Positions 31,374-43,089 of a DNA stretch of 64,000 bases are shown here, one piece after another. The position numbers and the translations under genes were made by a program. The stretch lies in contig NW_024881519.1 of assembly GCF_019059575.1 (NCBI RefSeq), forward strand, positions 1,240,001 through 1,304,000. The letters run 5' to 3'. The DNA is from Amphibalanus amphitrite. Lineage: Eukaryota > Arthropoda > Thecostraca > Balanomorpha > Balanidae. Below the pieces are notes generated by a model. The model saw only the letters and a program-made list of their open reading frames with translations. It did not search any database and was not told the DNA's origin. Position 1 is the stretch's first letter; each line of letters opens with the position of its first letter.

Positions 31374-32935
31374 TTAAAACCGGAATATCGCAAATTTTTG
31401 TGAATTTTGTGGCCGTTTCGAATAAGATTCACTGGTAAATAGGCATAATGCACGTGCTTTTTCAGTTTTTCAACTGCTGCCAAAAGATACATCATATTTT
31501 GGGGTCCCCTATTGCAGTTCATCGAACTTCGTGTCAAATCCAGTTCTACTGTTATCTATGATACAATTTTCAAAAATTTAACACTTTCGAAAATCTGAGG
31601 TAGCAGTTTGATAGCGCAGTCTATTCTAAGTCCTCTCATGCAAAAAAAAATTGGATCTAGCTTAAAAACTGAGCTCTTGAGAGCGATTGCCGTGGTTCAC
31701 TTTTTTGCCTCGAAATCGGCCGAACATGACGTCACTCTAACGTCATTTCCAGCCCACCTATGGTCGCTACGAAGTTCATATTTTGACACAAGGTGTGACA
31801 CAAGGATGCAGCCGAAGGTACTAAAAGTTTCGCGTCGATACGTCAAGCGATTTGGAAGTTATTGCAGAAAAACGGGAGGGGACTATGAATAGCACCCCCC
31901 CCCCAGTGGGGCGCGAGTTTATGACGTCACCTGGGTCATACGAGTTTTTCGTCAATAACTCCCGATCAAATTAAGCTAGAGAGTAAAAAAAAAGTCACCA
32001 ATGGACTCCGGAAGACCTGCCGAATCGAATGATGTGCGATATGACCTCCTTTGACCAACCTCGTGACCTGAAGACCTCTGACCTGACCTTGACTCGAGGT
32101 CAACACCTTACGGTGGCCTCACCTGAAAAAGTATAGGGTAAGGGCGGGTAAGAGGACGCAGGCGACAAGAGTACGCAGCAGCTGTTTCGGTTGCTTAGCA
32201 ACGCCTCATCAGCGTCATCTCGAGTCCTAAGGAAGCTGTCTCCCAAGCGGCTTCGATGGTGGAAGGTGGGCGCGCTACGGGTTCACTTGTCTTTTTTTAG
32301 AGGCTTAGGCGTGTTTTTCACATCGCTTTTAGACTTTTTGGGGTGCAGGAAAAGGTGTGACCTTCCTCAGGGAGCGGCAATAGAATTTTCATTTTTTCCT
32401 TTCAAGATATCACGGGGAATCTGGTGTGTGTGTCAAGTCCCAATTGTTTACGCGACGACTGTGGCGCCAGCTCTCAGCCCGCTTTGTGTCTACCGTATGT
32501 GTCGGCCATGAGTATGCATTACCGTGGCGGACAAGAGTACGCAGTTTTCCGAGTGCGTGGTTGTGTTGCATTAATCAACTTAGTGCATCAGGCGCGCAAC
32601 CCCTCAGCAGATTCACGGGTTTGGCCAGCAAGGTGGATGACACTCGGGGGGACGCCGAGCAGTTGGGGAAACCACGAAGAGCATCACTGTTTCTGGTAGA
32701 CCAGGGGGCATTTGCACCACAGCGGGGCGCCTCGACTCTGTTAAGTGACCGTTTTAGTGGCTGCGGCAATAAAGATAACAATAGTTTAATTACTTGCATG
32801 AATGCATTGATTCCAGCGAGTAGGAATGCATACACGTAGTGCGTACTCCACCCGCACGAAGTGCGTACTCTTGTACTGCCTATCGGGCAAGAGTACGCAA
32901 ATGCAGGGTGTTAGAAAATTGCTTACGGTCACGCT
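31374..32935. other. Unassigned repeat sequence with AAGAGTACGCA words
   Basis: 31,527-31,563 matches inverted 12,279-12,313. A C-run with CAGTGGGGCGCGAG at about 31,895-31,917 is a decayed end of the 26,106-type family. At 32,160-32,900 the word AAGAGTACGCA recurs (about 32,168, 32,531 and 32,890), suggesting another repeat unit. No gene. Confidence 0.5.
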
Positions 32936-33592
32936 TTAAAGGTAGTGTGCCAGCTTTCCTGGACCGTATGGAGTTAATGGCCCAGATAAGGAGAACCGGA
33001 TTTTTAGAACTTATCCATACCTTCAAAACTCATGGAAACGTCTTAAATTCTTCAAATTTTGAGTACCCCAGTGCGAAATTCGCCCCGACGGGTTGTCGGT
33101 CGTACCCCAACCACATTTCACACCACTATGAACAATAAATGCACACACTGAAATCGCTATTACCGATAGGCTCATCCAATCAAGTTTCGATAAACCCGTT
33201 CATCATCATCTCCTGCGGTTTCGAACACGCCTGTTAGGTGGTGCGGTAGACCGCGCCCAAAGCCAGGGCCCCGGTAACGTGAGGTAGCCGAGTCGGGGCA
33301 GCGTGCGCTGACCCAAGCCGGGGCCGCGCGTCCTCCCGGTGTCATATGATAGCCCGGGGCTGCCCGCGGTGATGCGGTAGACCGCGCCCAAAGCTGCGGC
33401 CCCGGCTTGGGTCAGCGCACGCTGCCCCGACTCGGCTACCTCACGTTACCGGGGCCCTGGCTTTGGGCGCGGCTTCTGCTCATACTTTGTGGTGCGGTGG
33501 TGGTGCGTCGGGCCGCGCGCTCTGACTTCGGCCAAGAAAAATGCGTCAGCTGATCACTGTCATTTCTGCCACTTGCGTGTGGTGAAATGGGG

Positions 33593-34774
33593 ACGGTCGT
33601 CAAGTTAGATGTAAGTGAATCCTAATCTATAATCTAAGATTCGGAATCAGGTGAGCCCCTACGATTTGGACCAAACTTGGTCAGTGGATAGTACGTAACG
33701 TCCTGATTACGATGCACCCAAAATCTAAGCTCGACCCGCCATATTTACGAAGTTACGGATGTTTGAATTTCAAGGTCATTCGAGAGAGTCCCTACGATTT
33801 CCGTCAAAATTTGTGTACGGACACTCTAGATGCTGCTCATTACGAATATCACAAAATTTAAGCTCGGGCCTCGGCCCGCCATATTTACGAAGTCACGGAG
33901 GTTTGAATTTCAAGGTCATTTGGGTGAGCCCCTGCGATTTCCGTCAAAATTGGTATACGGACATATTACATCCTCCTCATTACAAATATCATAAAAGTAA
34001 AGCTCGGCCCGCCATATTTTTCAAGTTACGGAGTCACAAAGTTACGGAATTTCAAGGTCATTCGGAGAGCCCCTCCGATTTTCATCAAAATTTGTATGCG
34101 GACACATTACATGCTCCTCATTACGAATATCGTAAAAGCTAAGCTCGGCCCGCACTATTTCAAAAGTTAGAGATGTTTGAATTTCACTGAGTTTCAAACG
34201 TCAGTAACTTTAGAAATAGTGCGGGCCGAGCTTAGCTTTTACGATATTCGTAATGAGGAGCATGTAATGTGTCCGCATACAAATTTTGACGAAAATCGGA
34301 GGGGCTCTCCGAATGACCTTGAAATTCCAAGACTTTGTGACTCCGTAACTTGAAAAATATGGCGGGCCGAGCTTAACTTTTATGATATTTGTAATGAGGA
34401 GGATGTAATATGTCCGTATACCAATTTTGACGGAAATCGCAGGGGCTCACCCAAAAAACCTTGAAATTCAAACCTCCGTAACTTCGTAAATATGGTGGAC
34501 CGAGCTTAAATTTTGTGATGTTCGTAATGAGGAGCATCTAGAGTGTCCGTACACAAATTTTGACGGAAATCGCAGGGGCTCTCCCGAATGACCTTGAAAT
34601 TCAAACATCCGTAACTTCGTAAATATGGCGGGCCGAGCTTAGATTTTGGGTGCATCGTAATCAGGACGTTACGTACTATCCACTGACCAAGTTTAATCCA
34701 AATCGTAGGGGCTCACCTGATTCCGAATCTTAGATTATAGATTAGGATTCACTTACATCTAACTTGACGACCGT
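33593..34774. mobile_element. Mutator-like foldback, 1,182 bp, arms about 580 bp
   Basis: The 9-bp TSD is GAAATGGGG (33,584-33,592 and 34,775-34,783). The ends are ACGGTCGTCAAGTTAGATGT and its inverse. Nearly the whole element is palindromic, with the centre near 34,185. Each arm has about four tandem units of 133-141 bp (marker CCCCTACGATTTCCGTCAAA). Very long inverted arms with a 9-bp TSD fit the MULE superfamily. No transposase. Confidence 0.88.
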
Positions 34775-35427
34775 GAAATGGGGTCATAACTTAACCCTAT
34801 TCCTGGCGGGCTCCGCCGGGACAAGAAACTGGCGGGGGGGGCCGATTCGGCCCCCCCTGAGATCTCGAGAACGAAGCAAGATAGCGACAAGCGGTAAACG
34901 GCATCGGATACGCACGGCCAAGATCTACAATTTTTACTAAGGTCATTTTCAGGTCAGGTCAAAGATGACGTCACAGGGGTCGAAAAAGTCAAAATGGCGG
35001 CACTAGATATGGAGAGAGTTTTTCTCGAATAACTTTCGAATTAGTCAAGATAGGAACAAACTAAGGGCATCATCGTGATCCTCTCGTCAATCCGCATCGA
35101 ATGATATATATGTTGACCTCGAAAGGTCAAGGTCATAGGTTGACCTCAGGTCACGTGACCTTGAGGTCATCATGTATATCATTCGATGCGTCTTGACGAG
35201 CTGAACACAATGAGACCATCCACGCGTCTGTATCTTGTTCCTGTACGGAGTTATTGGCCAAAAACCTTTGGTGACCTTTGATGACGTCACATGACCTCAC
35301 AGCTGCCCAACAGCAAAACAGACCTCAAGGTAGTGAAGGTTGATCGTATATGAAGTCATGTATGGTATATGGGGCCATTCCGACCCGTTTTAGTGGTAAA
35401 AACAGGGAGTTGATTTTTCCCCCATTG

Positions 35428-35466
35428 CACAGTGGCCCTTTTTCAGAATTAGCACGCATAAATTCA
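35428..35466 (+). repeat. RSS-like left end of element 35,428-36,599
   Basis: CACAGTG, 23 bp, ATAAATTCA, reading inward. Confidence 0.85.
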
Positions 35467-36560
35467 AAATATTTTTTCTCTTTTTTTGAGTAAAAAGCAG
35501 TCTTATCGTGTGCAAAACATTCCAAACTATCCGATGGTGCCATTTTTACCTCCTAAAAAATAATTATCTTTGGTAAAACTGACCGCAAAATCGAAGTTTG
35601 TCGAGAGGCGCGCGGACACCACCGGCGGACCCTAAAAGGTAGGGTGAGATGAACATCAATTTGTAAGACTTTCGTTGAGAAAATATTAAAAATTAGTGGC
35701 ATGGCTGTGAAGCTGAGTTTACGTAGAAGCCCTAGAAACCACTATTTTCATTGTATTAACTTAAATAGACCACTTTTGCCGAATATTGTGGACACAATAA
35801 CAGGACAATTATCAACTGGAGATGGCGGCATACATATGAAGCTTTATGTTTAGTAGCACACTCTAGCACATGTCGTATTATACATCGTTCGAATCGTCGA
35901 TCTCTTCTGACCATGTCCACCAAAGGGCATCGCGCCATTTTGCGCCATTTTGCTTCTACGGTGGATAACGTGAGCCAGTTCAGTCCGCGAGCGGCTGTGG
36001 CTCCTGTTCGATACGACTAAGCTCATTGACCTGGCTCGAAGCTGGTGTCACCTGGTGTGCGCCTAAATGTGGCTTGACTTTTGCCATAAGATGTGCTAAT
36101 TGAAATGTCATGTAGGCATAACGCTGTGCCCAAGAAAAACTGTCCGATTTCTTGTCGCGTTTGATGTCTAAGCCGCACAAGTCCCGTGGTCGGCTTAAAA
36201 TCTAACGTCAAAAGCGCCTATGTGTTTGTATTGTTCGCGTCGCGCTGACCTTAGTTGCTGCCCGGCCGGGGCCGACTAACGGTTGCTGGCAACAGCTGTA
36301 GATGCGGTCACGTGACGCCCTGGGGCGTCCTGGCGGTCAGTGCAGCGCGGTCGGCTGGCGGGCTCGCCACACTTGCGGTCTGAGCGGCCTGGGCCGGCGG
36401 GCGAGCCGTGCGAACGTGCGCCAAATCTTGGGCCGAGCGGCCTGTCGCTGTTGGGCCGAATCTCCTTGGGCAGTTCGTTTCTTTTCTTCTCTTTGCATTG
36501 GCAGGGAATACGTCCCTGATCACTTGGTGATGATGTCTTGCACCACTTTCAGGTAATGTG

Positions 36561-36599
36561 GGAATTAATGCGTGCTAATTCTGAAAAAGGGCCACTGTG
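36561..36599 (-). repeat. RSS-like right end of element 35,428-36,599
   Basis: Read inward on the minus strand: CACAGTG, 23 bp, ATTAATTCC. Confidence 0.85.
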
Positions 36600-37066
36600 C
36601 ATTGACTTATAATGGGGAGGTCGCGAAATTGACCTGACCTTAGGTCACCGATATCAAAATTCCGAGATATACAAATTGCACATACTGGTACCCTAACTAA
36701 ACCCTGAAGAGAAGAAATTGATCGGTCAAAAACTCTAGCTCTGGCGTGATTGCAAACTTTTCTGAGGTAGCGTCACCAAACCGCCTCTGGTGACCTGACC
36801 TGAGGTCAGATCAACTCAAAATTTTCAGACATGTTGCGTAGAAGCCTTTTAGGAAAAGTCAGAAAATTTGAGCTTCCTAGCTCAACGCGTTTGGGAGATA
36901 TACCCAAAAAACCTCAGGGGGGGGCTCCTGAGGCCCCCCCCGCCAGGAATAGGGTTAAGAGACGGTTTTTTCATATCTATTTTACATGAAATCATTAAAA
37001 ACAGAAGCTTCTTATCCTAGGAAAAATAAAATGGGAAATCTTTCAAAGGTGGCACACTACCTTTAA

Positions 37067-37675
37067 ATTGGACGTAGGCCGCTGTGGTCATGACTGTTTG
37101 TGGACAAATGATCAGGCTTTATCGGAATATACTGATCGTAGCCGTAAACCAAAACCGAACGGCGTGAGACGACAAAATGCATTAGGTGCGTTTTCTTGTA
37201 CGGTCCTCCCCTACCATTGGACGCGCCTGAGCAAGGTGAACACGACGATGCGAAAATCGTGGTCCTGCGGCCAAAAACCAAACCTGTTGCTTGGGTCACG
37301 TTATAAAATGGGGCCTTGCCGGGCGAGGGTTAGGCTTTTCATGATATGTGTAAATGGTTAGGGCATAAATGTTTGAATGAAAAATTGGTTTGGAAGCAAC
37401 TCTCTACGACGGAATACACCATTTCAATGTCATACCCAACTCATATCGTCATAAATTTCGACCTACCCTCAAAAGTATTCATGCGTTATTCGAGCGGTAA
37501 TTAGGCAAAATGCAAGCTAACCACAGAGCACAAAACCTTAAAAAGATAGTTCTTACTTAAAACATATGTTCATTAGATATTCAAGAAGGATGCTCCTAAA
37601 TATTATAGTTCTAGCTTCAAAAAACATGGATGTTATGAATGTCAATTGGTTTCGCGAGGCTACACAGGCCGGATC
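37067..37675. other. Unassigned
   Basis: No gene or clear repeat ends. CCGGGCGAGGGTTAGGC at about 37,319 is a possible decayed TTAA-family end. Confidence 0.4.
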
Positions 37676-37856
37676 GCCCACTGTGCACGGGAGTCCCGGG
37701 CCTCATCCACTAGGGGGGCCGCCCCATCCACCCGGGGTCCAGGCCCAATCCACCCGGGGGCCTGGGTCCGTTCTCCCGGGGCCCGGGCCACATCCAACCG
37801 GGGACACGGGCCCCGCTCTCTCGGGGAACCGAGCCCCTCACCCGTGGTGTCCCAGT
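37676..37856. repeat. GC-rich minisatellite, unit near CCCGGGGNCCNGGCCCNATCCAC
   Basis: About six degenerate units of 26-30 bp with CCCGGG cores. Open frames across it are by-products of the repeat. Confidence 0.75.
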
Positions 37857-37912
37857 AGGCATTTTTCGAAGCGGGCTCGTCCGATTAGATTAGGACCTCT
37901 CTCCTCCCTCCC

Positions 37913-38529
<617 letters not shown>

Positions 38530-38533
38530 TTAA

Positions 38534-39703
38534 ACTTCCAGGCGGTGGGGGCGGGCATTTTTTGTCCCCTTTAGTTTTTTTTCTCAAAATATCTCTAGAA
38601 CTGCTGTGCCGATCGTCACCAAACCTTCAGTACCCTCCCGTGAATAGCTTTTGCACATTGTGACCAATTTTTTCCCCAAAGGCTATGATAGGTTGGCCGC
38701 TAATGACGTCGGAGTGAAGTCATTTCTGCCATTTTCGATAAAAAAAAGTTTCGCGGGAAGAGCTTCAGGCCTGCAGCTTTAGAGATACAGAAAAAATATA
38801 TCTAAAACATAAAAGGTGTAGAAGTAATATGGCTACAAAAATGTTATCTCGGATTTTTGAAATATTTTTTTTTGCCTCCAAAAAATCAAAAATAGATTTT
38901 TTGAATATAAACACCGAAAATCAAAGAAGTTTTTTGAATTTCGAAAAAAACGGAATATATTTGATAGTCCCTACTGCATTCTATCTACATACCAAATTTG
39001 AGATCGATACCTCTTTTTGTTGGCCAAGTTATAGCGAAAAAACTGTTCAAAATTGATGACGTCAAATTTTCAAACTCAATTTTTAGCAATTCGAGACCTC
39101 GTAGCGCAAAACAAAGACCACCATTAGACTCCCCGTGACGAGTTGCATCGAATCATTACCCATTTTTTTGTAAAACTATCAACTTTGAAATTTGACTTTT
39201 TTTTACCTGACCTTGAACTGACCTCTACCAGACTAAACCGTACCTGATGGTCTTATAACCAACACCATTGAGTTTGAAATGAAAAATTGGCCAAAAAACA
39301 TGCATCCCACACCTTAGTAAAGTTGGGTTCATGTGCTGACCCTTGGTGACCTGACCTGTGACATGGCCTGGTATTATCAGTGACCTCTAATAGCAACATA
39401 TGTACTAGGCAGCTGACGCCCCATCGCTGATTTTCGATAAAATGCGTTTTACTGGAAGTTATAGCGCATTCCCTAGAAGACCCGTGAACGGTGAAACATT
39501 TTATCTTTGACCTGACCTGTGACGTCATCGGTGACCCTGAGATCAATGAAGTTTGGTTTCCTTCAACAAATTGGACAGGGCTATCAAACACCGTTTTAAT
39601 TTTACAGATCCGGCCAGAAGTTTCGGAGATACGGGGGGGGGGGCAAAAAATGTCCCCCACCCTACCCCGCGGAAGGTGGCCGGGAGGCCCACCGCCTGCC
39701 GAG
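38534..39703. mobile_element. TTAA-flanked element, 1,170 bp
   Basis: TTAA is at 38,530-38,533 and 39,704-39,707. The ends are ACTTCCAGGCGGTGGGG and CCCACCGCCTGCCGAG (inverted, imperfect). Subterminal hairpins are GGGCATTTTTTGTCCCC and G-run CAAAAAATGT C-run. The TGACCTGACC-rich interior is related to 26,106-27,299 by sentence-like similarity (AAATTTTGACGTC stretches). Non-coding. Confidence 0.8.
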
Positions 39704-39707
39704 TTAA

Positions 39708-40257
39708 GGGGAACACTTCGCTATTCGAGCCTTCTTTAAAAAATCAAGGAGGGCACAGTGCCCCGGTGCTCCACCCCCTCCCCCTTTCCGCCTCCTTTGG
39801 ACTCAACAATGCAATGTAGCCGTCTGATCGTGGAAAAATACGGCCGGCGTGTTCGGTTTTATACCAGTGGAAGATACCCTGCTATTGTTCTGACAAAGAT
39901 CTCAGCTTCTAGACGTCCGTCGATGAGGAACAAGCACCATTTGATCCTAAACTCAATGCCTAATCATTGTTTGACCTTTCGTGACGTTAAGTGTGCCAAG
40001 ATGTCCTGTAGGGGAAGACGGGGGAACACCGAACCTTTAACCTTTTAGGGTCTATTCACGTAATTTTTGGCCAAATGATCAATCTCTCAGTTTCATGAAA
40101 TTGTCGCATCAATTTTACATACATATCAACCAACTGTTTTCTGGTAGTGTCGTTCATAATTTCATCATTCCACATTTAGTTAATGTCTACATTTTCGGGG
40201 TAACACAGACCGTTGGGTAACACCGCCCGAGCTCAGCAGGCAACGAAATTTGCAGAT
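39708..40257. other. hAT-like remnant, then unassigned
   Basis: 39,708-39,830 resembles the 55,217-55,345 hAT-type sequence (GGGCACAGTGCCCCGGTG, CCGCCTCC). A GGGGAAGACGGGGGAACACCG word at about 40,012 with GGGGTAACAC near 40,197 may be a decayed TA-type miniature element. Confidence 0.4.
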
Positions 40258-40261
40258 TGCT

Positions 40262-40526
40262 GGACTATTAAGTTGTTCTTCTTATCGTAAATTTCGAGAC
40301 GTTTTAGTATGCTTATAAAATACAGTGTGTTTCGTTCGGTCCCTCTGCTCTCTGCTTCTATGCTCACACACGCCACGTTGCCGACCTAGTTCTGTATTTG
40401 TCACGCACCCCACTCCGACATAGATGTCGCTGACCACTGGACACCGGACGCATACGCGGCAATACAGGGTGCGCGGCAGTACAGGGTGCGCCGACTGAGT
40501 CACCGAACATCTCCACCGAACATCTC
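40262..40526 (-). repeat. Candidate LTR of a second gypsy element
   Basis: Read on minus it starts TGTTCGGTGGAGATGTTCGG right after a purine tract (AGGGGGAGA) and runs to a possible end ...AGTCCAGCA. It contains TATTTTATAAGC. It lies 30 bp downstream of an integrase fragment on the same strand. No second LTR is in the window, so the borders are uncertain. Confidence 0.5.
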
Positions 40527-40554
40527 CCCCTCAAAAGAAATGGCACTAATAGCG

Positions 40555-41040
40555 TCATCCGCTTCGGGTCATCTTGATGCCGGTTCCACCGTCTGCAGGA
40601 ACCGGTGCATGAATTTGACAAAATTGACAGGCTTCCAGGTAGTCGCTGAGATCTTGGCTTATGCCCGACCACCAAACACTGGTGCCAGCACGCGCCCGAC
40701 ACTTGGTCAGTCCCACATGGCCGTCATCATGCAGTCTGCTAAGAATCATAGCTCTCATCTCGCTCGGAATGACAAGTCGACTAGCATACGAGTACACCAA
40801 TATGCCATTGACTACATTCAACTGACTTCTTACCGCGTACAGGGGGTGCTGCTTAGCTTCTGCGGGCCAACCGGACATGGTGTACCGTATCGCTTGACGG
40901 ATGCTCTCCTCGTGTTGCTGTTTGTCTCTGATCTCTGTGATCCTCTTATCAGACACCGGCAGGCCGTCGAACGTCCCTGTGACGTAATCCTCCACCTCCT
41001 GCTGATATTCTAGGGCATCTGCGTCAGCACATGCGGAACT
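40555..41040 (-). pseudogene. Gypsy RNase H end and integrase zinc-finger fragment
   Basis: The frame opens in CADADALEYQQEVEDYVTG, the usual link after RNase H, and continues to HPLYAVRSQLNVVNGILVY. It then reaches the integrase zinc-binding module: LSRLHDDGHVGLTKCRARAG, then WWSGISQDLSDYLEACQFCQ (HHCC). It stops just after this. The catalytic DDE core is absent, and the candidate LTR follows at once, so an internal deletion removed most of integrase. It differs from the pol at 14,823-18,479. Confidence 0.85.
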
Positions 41041-41110
41041 TTATATACTGTGGTGGTTGTAGCTACAACCCCAATTTCTAAAAGTACAACCCCAATGGCA
41101 AAACTACAAC
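41041..41110. repeat. CTACAACCCCAA terminal-like repeat, mate near 52,350-52,395
   Basis: CTTTATATA...GTTGTAGCTACAACCCCAA begins exactly where the integrase fragment ends, and TACAACCCCAA recurs twice more. Its inverse, TTGGGGTTGCTGCTACAACC followed by CACTTTATATATAAAG, lies at 52,355-52,391. The two may be ends of one 11.3-kb unit or two unrelated copies. Confidence 0.45.
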
Positions 41111-41434
41111 CCCAACATTGGAAAATTAAGAATCAGCCTAAACCACATGAAAATGAACAAAATATGTATCATACAGAAGCAGATAATTGAGATATATCAA
41201 GAAAGTGAAGATATCAATAAATTAGGACATCTTTTTGAATTCCAGATGCTAAAAACATTGAAAACGCTCTGTTAAGAACATATTATTCCACTGAGACAGT
41301 GAGCATGATATGAAAGTTAATCACTTCACACTTCTTAAGCATACTAAGTGAATCATATTGAAAGTGTTCCAAAAAATCTTAACATGTAACAGGAAAGTGT
41401 GAAGCAAAAAATCATAACATTCATCATACTTTTG

Positions 41435-41584
41435 CAGTGGCGGATCCAGCTCAGAGTTTTTTTTTTGGGGGGGGGAAACCATAACAATTTATCGATTCTT
41501 TCCATGCCTCGTCCATAGGCGTAATGTTAAAATTATGCCGTTTGGGAGGGGCAAATGCCCATTTTGCCCCCGGATCCTCCACTG
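41435..41584. mobile_element. hAT-type miniature element, 150 bp
   Basis: The 8-bp TSD is TACTTTTG (41,427-41,434 and 41,585-41,592). The ends are CAGTGGCGGATCC / GGATCCTCCACTG. A G run lies inside the left end. Non-coding. Confidence 0.92.
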
Positions 41585-41650
41585 TACTTTTGGGTTTTCT
41601 CACTAAATATTTCATACCTGTGGGCTGTGCTTATCAAATAGATAAGCATA

Positions 41651-42788
41651 TGTTACGGGCCAAGTGCGAAGGCTAGTCCGTTTGCGAACGGACTAGTCCA
41701 TTCGCGAATGGACTAGGCCGTTTGCGAATGGCGGTCCGTTTGCAAACGGACTAGTCCGTTTGCGAATGGCCGGCCATTCGCGAATGGCCTAGGCCGTTTG
41801 CGAACGGACGGGTTTGTGGCGTTGCACTTAGCCGCCGGAAGCATGGATCCTCGGATTGGGGTACGATTCCGAATGAATGGGGGACCGCTGGTCGATGCAG
41901 GGGCGTCGCCGACGGGGGGGGGGGGTCGGAGGGGTCCGGACCCCCCCCCCCCACGCACACATTCTTGAAAATATGCCGGTCCGACGCCCCCCCTCCCCCC
42001 ACACACACTTTTGGCCATGAAAATCGATCAAGAATAAAATAAAATATCTTAAAAGCGATTTTGGTGCATTCACAAAATAAAATTGTCTAAATCCGAGGAG
42101 TTTTCAGTATTTGGTGGGGATTACTTTGACTGACAGTCCGACCACCAGATCCCCTAGTCGAAAATCCGTGGCGACGCCACTGCGTCTACATGTTTAGTTT
42201 GTTCTCCGGAGCAGATCTGCGAGCTGGCGCAACTCTGGGTTAAGGTCTCCACACACCTGGTCCATTCGGGATGCGACTTTCCGCTGAACCCTGCACAACG
42301 CGGAAATTATAGCAACGTGTTGCCGCTGACCAGGCTTCGGCCACCGATCTGGATCTGGGGAGGTCAAATATCCCCGTGACCTTCGAACAGCGGAGAGTCG
42401 CGTGGTGTGCGGAGACCATTAGTACCGTGCTCCGGGCTCCCCGCTGATGACCCGACCTGACCTTGGTCGAGTTTGCGGCGCTCGATTCATTCTGCTCTGG
42501 TGTGGTGTACCGGGACGGTGCGGCTTGTGTGTGGTGACTTTGCACACGGGACTTTGCACATGCCAAGTTGACTTGCCAAGTTGACGTCACTTTGCTGGAT
42601 ATTTCGCACTTGGCCTGACTTCGCACTTGGACTGGGAGCATAAACGCCCGTCCATTCGCAAACGGCCTAGGCCAACTGCAATAACGCACATGGACTAGTC
42701 CATTCGCAAACGGCCTAGTCCAAGTGCGTTATCGCACTTGGACTAGGCCATTCGCGAATGGACTAGCCTTCGCACTTGGCCCGCAACA
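41651..42788. mobile_element. Element with palindromic CTAGTCC...GGACTAG ends, 1,138 bp
   Basis: The inverted ends begin TGTTACGGGCCAAGTGCGAA (left) and TGTTGCGGGCCAAGTGCGAA (right, inverted). A possible 4-bp TSD is CATA (41,647-41,650 and 42,789-42,792). Both terminal zones contain multiple perfect palindromes such as CTAGTCCGTTTGCGAACGG and CCATTCGCGAATGG. A hAT-like piece (41,898-42,182) sits inside. No protein. Confidence 0.75.
41898..42182. mobile_element. hAT-like miniature element with GGCGTCGCC ends
   Basis: The ends are CAGGGGCGTCGCC / GGCGACGCCACTG, with long G and C runs inside. The flanking 8-mers GGTCGATG and CGTCTACA match poorly, so the duplication is not convincing. Confidence 0.5.
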
Positions 42789-42792
42789 CATA

Positions 42793-43085
42793 GATGAAAA
42801 GTTTGACACAAAACAGTAAGCTTAAGAAATAAATTAACCTAACATAAGCCTTCACCCTATGTAGCATTCTATCACCATAATCTAACCATAATATTGCGTG
42901 TCAACGACCACAGAACGCACAATCAAAATACATTTCTAAAGTGAAATATCACTCTGTTCGCAATTTTGTCAGTTGGCACAATACCACCAATCAGCACGAA
43001 TATTTGGCTAGAATAACGACACTTAAAACCAACGTTGACGATCATAAAAACCAATCCTGTGCGATAATGCATTAACATAATGCAT
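42793..43085. other. Unassigned AT-rich stretch
   Basis: No gene, repeat partner or inverted end recognised. Confidence 0.4.
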
Positions 43086-43089
43086 AATG

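Larger units (their letters stand above)
35428..36599. mobile_element. Transib/RAG-like element, 1,172 bp, heptamer-23-nonamer ends
   Basis: The perfect 5-bp TSD is CATTG (35,423-35,427 and 36,600-36,604). Both ends read CACAGTG, then a 23-bp spacer starting GCCCTTTTTCAGAATTAGC, then ATAAATTCA (left) or ATTAATTCC (right). The inverted ends are identical through heptamer and spacer. The empty site is visible in a paralogous host segment (about 56,080-56,097, inverted): CCCATTGACTTATAATGGG. No transposase is recognised, so it is presumably mobilised in trans. Confidence 0.87.
34795..36954. mobile_element. TTAA-flanked element, 2,160 bp
   Basis: TTAA is at 34,791-34,794 and 36,955-36,958. The ends are CCCTATTCCTGGCGGG / CCCGCCAGGAATAGGG. 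Hairpins are G-run CCGATTCGG C-run (left) and a G-run CTCCTGAG C-run (right). The interior resembles 30,000-30,700 and 55,900-56,500, with AGGTCACGTGACCT-type words. Copy 1 of its host keeps the empty site near 29,215. Non-coding. Confidence 0.9.
32940..37062. mobile_element. TTAA-flanked element, copy 2, host of three further insertions
   Basis: TTAA is at 32,936-32,939 and 37,063-37,066, with ends AGGTAGTGTGCC / GGCACACTACCT. It is near-identical to 28,557-29,637 over both flanks. The copy is split after GGTGAAATGGGG by a 1,182-bp foldback (33,593-34,774), then by a TTAA element (34,795-36,954). The latter holds a Transib-like element, giving four nesting levels. Confidence 0.93.

Noticed and set aside
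37680..37700. CACTGTG at 37,685 as another RSS-like end
   Set aside because: The expected 9-mer at 23 bp is not AT-rich, and no inverted partner or 5-bp repeat was found.
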